NCBI GenBank assembly: GCA_023136735.1
Contig: JAGLQQ010000177.1
Location: 1-12,894 of the forward strand
From: Candidatus Omnitrophota bacterium
Lineage (GTDB): Bacteria; Omnitrophota; Gorgyraeia; B26-G9
DNA: 12,894 nt
Direction of reading: 5' to 3'
Each line of letters starts with the position of its first letter. The stretch's first letter is position 1. The position numbers were made by a program, and so were the translations under genes. Shown here piece by piece: positions 6,984 to 12,894 of this stretch. Under the pieces are notes generated by a model, which ran no database searches, had not been told where the DNA came from, and saw only the letters and a list, made by a program, of their open reading frames with translations.

Positions 6984-7609
6984 TTAAATTTGGACCACCG
7001 CCGAAAAGGCAGTCCAGCCAGTGGCAATATCAACAATATCGAGGGTAAAAGCATATCGGCCTAGTAAAGAAGTACCGCAATGGATAACAGTATCAGCTTC
7101 AACAAAACCAGGACGGGATTCGTCCCATTGATTAGTTTTAAGTGGGATATGCTTTTTTAAGAGAGTGCCGGGTTTAGTTATTGAACGGCCGTGAGATTTA
7201 TACTTTAAACGAACTGGTTGAAGCAAACGGTCGATTGTAGCCGGAGATATTTTCAGCAATACTTTAATAACAGGTAGAGATAAAGGAGTAAACTCCTAAG
7301 CATAAGCAGGCAGCCATAAAGGGAGTATGGCTTTTAGGCGTTTTGAACAGGGCAGATGAGCATTGAACCAAATGATTTTGAAGGGTTGGATTATCGCAGA
7401 TTTATTGTAAACTGAGGGTTTACCTCGTTTTTCAAGCTTGGGGGCTTGCTAAAACGTTTAAACTTTCTTAAAACTCGTATGGCGTATTTTCTGTGGTAGC
7501 CGCAGTTTAGACAGAACTCATCAAGGGTTTTAGACTTTTGCTTGCGGTAACCTCTTTTATAGCGTAAAGATATAGATCCTAGATATTCCATTCTAGCTCC
7601 TGGACTCAT
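6984..7609 (-). pseudogene. Decayed DDE (rve-type) transposase, ISNCY-like
   Basis: The native start is probably the ATG at 7609-7607, with CAGGAG six bases before it. The N-terminal part has SKTLDEFCLNCGYHRKYAIR, the helix-turn-helix region of this transposase type. Loss of one A in the run at 7428-7432 shifts the frame. The next frame continues RGKPSVYNKSAIIQPFKIIW and KRLKAILPLWLPAYA, meets a TAG at 7298-7296, then resumes EFTPLSLP and KISPATIDRLLQPVR and reaches WDESRPGFVEADTV with the first catalytic Asp. It ends at 6984 after GWTAFSAVVQI, so the second Asp and the Glu are missing. With a frameshift, a nonsense codon and a lost 3' half it is clearly inactive. The family name is from memory; the DDE type is certain. 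Confidence 0.8.
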
Positions 7610-7657
7610 AATATAATACTCCTGATAAGGATTATATCCTGGGTAACATTTAATATG

Positions 7658-7679
7658 AGTCAATTCGTAGTCAATTCGT
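7658..7679. repeat. Tandem 11-bp duplication
   Basis: AGTCAATTCGT occurs twice in direct succession (7658-7668 and 7669-7679), upstream of the transposase remnant and between it and the promoter of the next gene. It may be a slippage product. Confidence 0.5.
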
Positions 7680-7720
7680 ATAACAAAAAAAATTGCAAAT
7701 TCTTTCCTAATAGGGTACAC

Positions 7721-7748
7721 TTTACTGCTTCTTTAATCATCTTAAAAT
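7721..7748 (+). promoter_or_regulatory. Possible promoter for the two-gene operon
   Basis: -35-like TTTACT (7721-7726), 16-base spacer, -10-like TAAAAT (7743-7748), 31 bases before the ATG at 7780. A purine-rich ribosome site (GGGAAGAGGGAGAG) lies just before the start. Confidence 0.4.
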
Positions 7749-7779
7749 CTGCTTACTCTGGGAAGAGGGAGAGTCGATT

Positions 7780-8949
7780 ATGAATATATTACGAAACAAA
7801 AAGAAAACAGTTTGGGCGCAATTAATTGTATTTATTATTGCGCAAACGTTTATTTGTCTTAACCTATCGTGGGCTTTCAGCGAGGGTTATGTTCATCAAC
7901 CTGAATCTTTTGATAAAGCCACACTCTCTCCACATTTAGAAATAAATACGATTCATTCTGCGTTTTTTGAAAAATTGATGTTAACTTACGGTCCTCAGGA
8001 AACTAAAAATCTGGTTCTCGAAACAGGAAGACCTGATTTTAAAACAAGTGAGACTCTAACATTTAGTCAAATTCTTACGAACTTTGTGTCTGGAATTTTT
8101 AAACCGCGAAATCCTGAAGTGAGAAATTTGATAACCATTGCAATTTTCGTCATTGCAATTATTTCAAATATAAATTGTGCCTCATGGGATTTTTATATGC
8201 ATGGTTCTGGTCGTTGCCCAACGATAAGAATGGCACGTTCAGTATCAGAGAATTGGAGTACCGAGGAATCAATTCAAAAATTTTGGAGTATTGATGACGT
8301 GTATCAACAGGCAGCAGCCGAGAAAATTATTAAGGAAGGATCTCTTAGCGATTGGACCAATGAACAATTGATTGAGGGATTTTATAGCATAACTATAGAT
8401 AAATGGAAGGAGCCTGTCCTAAATGATATGCTTATTGTTGTTTTAAAGATGATCACTTCAGAAGTATATGCTCGTAATGATAATAATCTTAACGAAAAAG
8501 TACGAAAAGAACTTGTTTTGGCATATATTAATGATCTTGACTATGCGGATCCGGATGAAGCAAAAAGTTCAGAGGCTTTTCAGAAAATTGTAATAATCGG
8601 TAAGATTGCGGTTCCCGTATTAATGAAAAATTTTACGGAACGTGTGGGAACTACTGATACTCAGAAGTGGAGTGTTTATCTTGTCGGAGTTGTAGGGGAT
8701 TTTGAAACAGCGTATAAATTTTTAAATACGATTATCAGAGCAAAAGATAAATACGCGGGGTGGATTACTTCTGAGGCGGGTAACGGATTAACAAAACTAT
8801 CCAAGAGATATCCAAAAGAATTTCAGCAAGAAATAGAAGAAAATAAGACTAAAAAAAATAGCGCGGCTATTAGTACCCTTGTTTTTGCTATCCCTATTAA
8901 ACATAGAATTATCTTGATTCCCCCGGATTTGATTAAACAAGCAATATAG
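7780..8949 (+). CDS. Exported/membrane-anchored helical protein with bipartite signal
   Basis: 389 aa, strong ribosome site GAGGGAGAG before the ATG. Signal peptide at about 11-32 (core IIAQTFICLNLSWA), then FSEG and the box LSPHLEI at 49-55. A second hydrophobic segment (117-131) ends NINC133-ASWDF. The remainder, about 160-370, is predominantly helical, with segments such as VIIGKIAVPVLMKNF that look HEAT/ARM-like. The C-terminus is LIKQAI. I recognise no enzyme motif. It is followed 15 bases later by the 1162-aa gene on the same strand, so the two are probably co-transcribed. Because they share the signal, the box, the AFSE start after the likely cut and the QAI tail, I infer that they travel the same route and perhaps act together. 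The gene at 1-1124 has a similar layout. Confidence 0.85.
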   Translation: MNILRNKKKTVWAQLIVFIIAQTFICLNLSWAFSEGYVHQPESFDKATLSPHLEINTIHSAFFEKLMLTYGPQETKNLVLETGRPDFKTSETLTFSQILTNFVSGIFKPRNPEVRNLITIAIFVIAIISNINCASWDFYMHGSGRCPTIRMARSVSENWSTEESIQKFWSIDDVYQQAAAEKIIKEGSLSDWTNEQLIEGFYSITIDKWKEPVLNDMLIVVLKMITSEVYARNDNNLNEKVRKELVLAYINDLDYADPDEAKSSEAFQKIVIIGKIAVPVLMKNFTERVGTTDTQKWSVYLVGVVGDFETAYKFLNTIIRAKDKYAGWITSEAGNGLTKLSKRYPKEFQQEIEENKTKKNSAAISTLVFAIPIKHRIILIPPDLIKQAI

Positions 8950-8964
8950 ACAAAGATAAATCGA

Positions 8965-11900
8965 ATGAAAAAGAGAAGAAATACCGATAAAAATTTTACA
9001 ATCAAAAAAAACTGTTTAAAACTATGTGCGGTAATTCTCGTTCAGGCATTATTTTTACTTAATACGCAAGCGGCTTTCTCAGAGCTCTTGTCTCGGAATA
9101 ATACTGAAAAAACTACACTTGCCGCACCCTTGAATATAAATAGCCAATCTTTTCAACATACCATTAACCAATTATCAGAACTGAATACTATGCCTGATGA
9201 TTCAGTTAAAGAGGAATTGCCGGAGCGTATATCTAATCCAGCTTTTTCAGGGCTTAAAACCTCCACAACCAGGATCATCAAAAGAATATATTCAGGATTT
9301 AAAAGCATTGTTAATCTGTCTTCCTTAATTATTATTTATCCTATCGTGGTTATGTTTCGAGGTGTTACTCGTTCTGAAACTATAGAATTTATTGATAAAC
9401 AAATATCTTTGGGGATTGATATTGTTCAATCAAAACCGATAATCGCGTTTTTAGTTGGAGTAGCCGCATTTATCGGAGGGCCTGTTTTTATTGGTAAGAT
9501 AGTTGTTAATTTGCTTATTTTTACTGTTGTTATTACGTTAGCAACAAATATTTCCCTGGCGATATCTTCAAAAGTAACCCGGGGGAGAAACTTTACCACG
9601 ATTTTTCCTTTAGGAATGAGTTTACTTATAGCACTGTCTTCTTATGCTCCGGGATCTCTTCAGCCTTCTGCTATAATAGAGCAATGTTTAAATTTAACTA
9701 ACAAAGCAAATGCTTCGCAATTACGGTTTACATATGATATTACAGAAGAAGTAAAAGATCCTTATTCTCAATTCAGTTTTGATATAAAGGAACAATTGGG
9801 GGATGGAGGTTTTGCCTATCATTTCGATATTCGTGAATTTCCTTTAGCTACTCAAGATAGAGCTTCAGCACATGTAAGTATTACAAAAGACAATACTGTT
9901 ATTACTCCATGGATTACCTGGGCTACGGATGAGACGGATTGGGTTGAAGGGCTTAGGGAAGATGGAGGCTATAAGTCGGCTTTTGATAATCGCCCTCAAG
10001 CAGGATTGGTTATTAATGGAGTTAAGGCATTGCCTTTTAGTTTATTTGGGAAGGAAGCGGTTTTCGGATTAGGATACAACATTGGTTTTTTATATGATGA
10101 AAAATTTGATTGGATCTTTATGCCTGGGGCGGGTTTTTTCATGCCGTTTGACTCAAAAACTGAGAATTTTTCCATAGAATTAGGATTTAAAATATTAGCT
10201 AGCGCGTTAAGTGCCCAAGCGTTTGTAGAATCAGGACAGTATCTGATGCCTCTTGAAATAAGTAGCGGATATAATTTTAAACTTGTTTCTAATTCAGGAA
10301 AATCAGAATGGAGACTTGGAGTTAACACAAGCTATTTTAGTGATAAATTATTTGTTATTCCTTCGATAAATTTAAAAGTACATATTCCTTTTTTAAATTT
10401 GCCTTTTGAAACCTATGCCTGGTATAAAGGAGTAATAAAAGAAAGTAATCGGAATTGGGCCCCTGATCCGAATAAGCAAAAAAACTGGGGCTGGGGAGGC
10501 AGTATCACATTATTTGAATGTGGATGGTTGAAAGTAAAACTTAATTATGATCACTTGGGTGTTAGAGAGCATTGGGGTCCAGGCCCGGACGGACATTCTT
10601 TAGACAGAGACGAATTCACATTGACGTTTACCAGCGGGGGTTTTGATATTCTTAATTTTATAAGAAAAGATAAATATGAACCGGAATCTCGTTATAACCC
10701 AGATGATAGAAAATTATTTGAGGGGAAAATTATTCCCTTAGGAAAAAAAGAATTACCATTTGAAGTTACTACACAAGGCGGAACTGTATACGGGCCTGAT
10801 GGGAAAAAAATCATCGCTTCTGATACCAATTTTGCTAATTACCTGACTCCTGCTACCGGTATTTATGGTCCAACTTCACATATTTTGGTTGCTGACCAAA
10901 AAGGGAAAATTACAACTACTATGGAACTTGGCGATTCACCCAGGGATTACCAGGATAGGACTGGTATTCCTTTTGGCCAATTCGGCCCACGTGATTTACT
11001 TAGTACAATGAAAGAAAAAGTGCGGGAATCGGCAAATAGAGAAACAAAGTCAAGTTTTTCCTCAAAAGTTTTAGTCGATTTTTTACAGGCAAAGTCAAAA
11101 CAGTTTTTAGAAGGGAAAGCAGATATAAGGGATCTCGCATTATCACAGATTGCTCTGCGTGTATGGGGTGCTAATCCGTTATTGATAGATACGGTGGATA
11201 ATCTTATTGATAATCCGGCGCATCGTGTTCATGGAGAACCTTATGAATTACCAGCGGGCGTTACGCGGAATAATTCTTTATTACCAATTTCAATTAACGC
11301 GAATGGACAATATGAATACACAAATAACCCATCTCAGGCACCTGTTGTCTTAACCGGAAATAATGCCTTGATAAATGTTATCGCTCCCTTACAGAAGAAC
11401 GTCGGAAATGTTTCTTTTGATTCTGATGAATTTAAAAAAGCCGTGAATACGGCTAAGACTTTAATCTCTCTTCAGGCTCCCAATGGTGGTATCTATCTTG
11501 CTCCAATAGGAACTCCCCATATTCCTTATCGGGATATTTCAAACGCACAGACACTTGTTGTTTATATAGGACTGGATATGCTGCTTGAGACTGCTAATCG
11601 CAATGGTTATGAAGAAACTTTATCAGGAAAAAAAGATCTTCAGAATATTCGTAAGGCTATGCAGGGTATTGAAAGCTATTTTAAAGAAAATGTTTTTGGT
11701 AAAGAAAAAAACATGTTATATGCCGGCGGTAAATATGGAGATTATTTAGAAGGAGAATTTGTAAAAGATAGTGGTAATTTTAATATTACTCCAAATTATG
11801 CCTCAGATGTATACTTGCTGTTATTTTTGGCGTTTGGCCCGGCAATGATTGACGAATGGTGGGGAGAAGAAACAAGTTATGAATTATGGAAAACCGTAAA

Positions 11901-12453
11901 AGCACACGCGGGAAAATTTACTACAGAAAAGAAAGAAATCTTAATCGGATTGGGATTAGTTGAGGGCAATGACAATGCCCATGCTGAAACAACATTAGAT
12001 GCTATCAATGCAATTGGATTATTAGCTGATTATTATTCGAAATCACATCCTGAATGGAAAGAAACATTATTGCAGGATATAAAGAATTTAAGGAATGGAG
12101 TACCGTCTTTGAAAGTACTTTTGCCTGACGGTTCTTATGCGGCTCGTGAAGTTACTCGAAAACAGAATACATGGTGGAAAAGTGTGTTAAAACCAGAGCC
12201 AAATATTTCGGCTACAGCCCGACTGCTTATGTTTTTAGAGGGTTATAATCCTTATGAGCTTGGCGGTAAGCGACAGATAAAAAGTTCTATCCAATCTCAA
12301 ACTCAAGAACCGCGGCAATTACCGGTTAAGACATCGTCTAATGGTTTGCAGATTTTCAAGCTTTCTAATGGAACTGTATTGAAAATCCCTTTCTTAGGTC
12401 GGTTCACACAGCAAACTATATCAATGGATTATATGGTAAACCAGGCGATATAA
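8965..12453 (+). CDS. Large envelope protein: membrane segments, probable beta-barrel, helical toroid-like domain
   Basis: 1162 aa, 15 bases after the previous gene. Signal peptide at about 17-37 (core ILVQALFLLNTQAA), FSEL, box LAAPLNI at 52-58. Hydrophobic segments lie at about 115-131, 158-200 and 212-228. Residues about 253-565 alternate polar and hydrophobic residues with many Gly and aromatics (GLGYNIGFLYD, WGWGGSITLFECGWLKVKL), as in outer-membrane beta-barrels. Residues about 790-1100 are helical and end NISATARLLMFLEGYNPYELGG. With SDVYLLLFLAFGP, DEWWGEETSYELW (D963, E964), HAETTLDAINAIGLLADYY and HPEWKE in this order, they suggest an alpha/alpha-toroid of the glycoside-hydrolase or glycan-binding sort, from memory of similar uncharacterised proteins. 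The C-terminus is MVNQAI. A plausible role is a surface glycan-acting or adhesive protein; catalytic residues are not assignable. Confidence 0.85.
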   Translation: MKKRRNTDKNFTIKKNCLKLCAVILVQALFLLNTQAAFSELLSRNNTEKTTLAAPLNINSQSFQHTINQLSELNTMPDDSVKEELPERISNPAFSGLKTSTTRIIKRIYSGFKSIVNLSSLIIIYPIVVMFRGVTRSETIEFIDKQISLGIDIVQSKPIIAFLVGVAAFIGGPVFIGKIVVNLLIFTVVITLATNISLAISSKVTRGRNFTTIFPLGMSLLIALSSYAPGSLQPSAIIEQCLNLTNKANASQLRFTYDITEEVKDPYSQFSFDIKEQLGDGGFAYHFDIREFPLATQDRASAHVSITKDNTVITPWITWATDETDWVEGLREDGGYKSAFDNRPQAGLVINGVKALPFSLFGKEAVFGLGYNIGFLYDEKFDWIFMPGAGFFMPFDSKTENFSIELGFKILASALSAQAFVESGQYLMPLEISSGYNFKLVSNSGKSEWRLGVNTSYFSDKLFVIPSINLKVHIPFLNLPFETYAWYKGVIKESNRNWAPDPNKQKNWGWGGSITLFECGWLKVKLNYDHLGVREHWGPGPDGHSLDRDEFTLTFTSGGFDILNFIRKDKYEPESRYNPDDRKLFEGKIIPLGKKELPFEVTTQGGTVYGPDGKKIIASDTNFANYLTPATGIYGPTSHILVADQKGKITTTMELGDSPRDYQDRTGIPFGQFGPRDLLSTMKEKVRESANRETKSSFSSKVLVDFLQAKSKQFLEGKADIRDLALSQIALRVWGANPLLIDTVDNLIDNPAHRVHGEPYELPAGVTRNNSLLPISINANGQYEYTNNPSQAPVVLTGNNALINVIAPLQKNVGNVSFDSDEFKKAVNTAKTLISLQAPNGGIYLAPIGTPHIPYRDISNAQTLVVYIGLDMLLETANRNGYEETLSGKKDLQNIRKAMQGIESYFKENVFGKEKNMLYAGGKYGDYLEGEFVKDSGNFNITPNYASDVYLLLFLAFGPAMIDEWWGEETSYELWKTVKAHAGKFTTEKKEILIGLGLVEGNDNAHAETTLDAINAIGLLADYYSKSHPEWKETLLQDIKNLRNGVPSLKVLLPDGSYAAREVTRKQNTWWKSVLKPEPNISATARLLMFLEGYNPYELGGKRQIKSSIQSQTQEPRQLPVKTSSNGLQIFKLSNGTVLKIPFLGRFTQQTISMDYMVNQAI

Positions 12454-12527
12454 TTAATGAAGGGAAATTCACGGGACGTAAATCAAAACATAAAAATGTT
12501 GACAACTGGGATTATAAATAAGTAAAA

Positions 12528-12549
12528 GGGGACCTCAAAAGTAAAAACT
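12528..12549. repeat. IS-end-like sequence, copy 2
   Basis: GGGGACCTCAAAAGTAAAAACT matches 6939-6962 in the same orientation with three differences. No transposase is beside it in the window, so it is a solo end, the edge of an element outside the window, or a chance relic. Confidence 0.45.
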
Positions 12550-12638
12550 AATTGATAAAATAAACAGATTCAACCAAGATTCTACCGCGTAGGTTAAATT
12601 TATGAAATTGGGCGCATATTCATGGAATAATAAATATT

Positions 12639-12662
12639 GTAGGGGTTTGATTCATCAAACCC
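12639..12662. repeat. GTAGGGG-type palindrome A
   Basis: GTAG precedes GGGTTTGAT (12643-12651), which pairs perfectly with ATCAAACCC (12654-12662) around TC. Nine-pair stem. Confidence 0.6.
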
Positions 12663-12726
12663 GTGATAAATCAATTAATAAATCACAGAATAATATTGAT
12701 AATTACAATACGGATCAAAATATAGA

Positions 12727-12750
12727 GGGCATGATAAATCATGCCCCTAC
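12727..12750. repeat. GTAGGGG-type palindrome B, inverted
   Basis: GGGCATGAT (12727-12735) pairs perfectly with ATCATGCCC (12738-12746) around AA, followed by CTAC. It has the layout of palindrome A in the opposite orientation. The stem differs from A at two pairs, and both arms change together. Confidence 0.6.
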
Positions 12751-12846
12751 GAATTGGATATTGATGAATCGTTAAATAACATTCGTAATTATATAATCAA
12801 TAATCCAAAAACATGGTCATTGGACGAAAATAATATAAATATATTC

Positions 12847-12876
12847 GTAGGGACAGGTCGTGACCCACGAGTGTCC
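12847..12876. repeat. GTAGGGG-type palindrome C, degenerate
   Basis: GTAG precedes GGACA (12851-12855), which pairs with TGTCC (12872-12876). Inside, GGTC (12856-12859) pairs with GACC (12862-12865). It shares the GTAGGG edge of copy A but has a different core. Confidence 0.45.
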
Positions 12877-12894
12877 GGTTATTAGTTAAATAAT

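Larger units (their letters stand above)
12454..12894. other. Intergenic region with palindromic repeats
   Basis: 441 AT-rich bases with no convincing gene. It contains an IS-end-like sequence (12528-12549) and three palindromes of the GTAGGGG type. I see no clear terminator for the operon right after 12453. Confidence 0.6.

Noticed and set aside
6728..7054. 108-codon minus-strand frame
   Set aside because: It overlaps the end of the transposase remnant in another frame and reads through the GNRA hairpins and the GGCGGA repeats; no protein-like features.
6939..12549. Complete composite transposon carrying the operon
   Set aside because: Only one truncated transposase is present, the ends are in direct orientation, and no target-site duplication could be recognised.
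12602..12775. 57-codon plus-strand frame starting MKLGAYSWNNKY
   Set aside because: The coding stretch is built from palindromes A and B (RGLIHQT, GMINHAPT), lacks a ribosome site, and looks like repeat-derived sequence.
12639..12876. CRISPR array at the right edge
   Set aside because: Repeats are palindromic with variable cores, irregularly spaced and in mixed orientation; there is no constant repeat/spacer pattern and no cas gene.

Overview
The window is low-GC bacterial DNA dominated by large exported or membrane proteins of unusual build, one housekeeping repair gene (recN), and decayed mobile DNA set in hairpin-rich intergenic sequence. The N-termini (a Sec-like signal, then a short box of the L-S/A-P-x-I/L-x-I type) together with a kinase-like domain behind a signal peptide and a barrel-plus-toroid fusion remind me of candidate-phylum genomes of the Omnitrophota/PVC sort. 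That is recollection, not a database result, and the taxonomic call is tentative.

Layout. 1-1124 (minus): 5' part of a membrane protein gene that runs off the left edge. 1125-1789: 665-bp divergent intergenic region with a cluster of strong hairpins, a terminator-like stem and a good promoter for the next gene. 1790-4237 (plus): 815-aa exported protein with a ROK/sugar-kinase-like ATPase domain. 4389-4625: C-terminal remnant of a tyrosine recombinase. 4626-4933: palindromic repeats, probably including the recN transcript end. 4934-6622 (minus): recN. 6659-6983: more hairpin repeats and an IS-end-like sequence. 6984-7609 (minus): transposase pseudogene with one frameshift, one nonsense codon and a lost 3' half. 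7780-8949 and 8965-12453 (plus): probable two-gene operon of exported/membrane proteins, the second fusing membrane segments, a probable beta-barrel and a C-terminal alpha-helical toroid-like domain. 12454-12894: no convincing gene, three palindromic repeats and a second IS-end-like sequence.

The most interesting signal is shared by all four large non-repair genes, which otherwise look unrelated. Their signal peptides carry a Gln in the hydrophobic core, an Asp/Asn exactly six residues later, an Ala four residues after that, and 13-16 residues further on the box L-[SA]-[PA]-x-[IL]-x-I. Three of these proteins, all those whose C-terminus is visible, also end in a similar short tail (LIKQAI, MVNQAI, ALEASI). 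This looks like a bipartite N-terminal address tag, possibly with a C-terminal partner, for a dedicated export, processing or compartment-targeting route. The cargo includes an ATP-dependent-kinase-like fold that is not normally exported.
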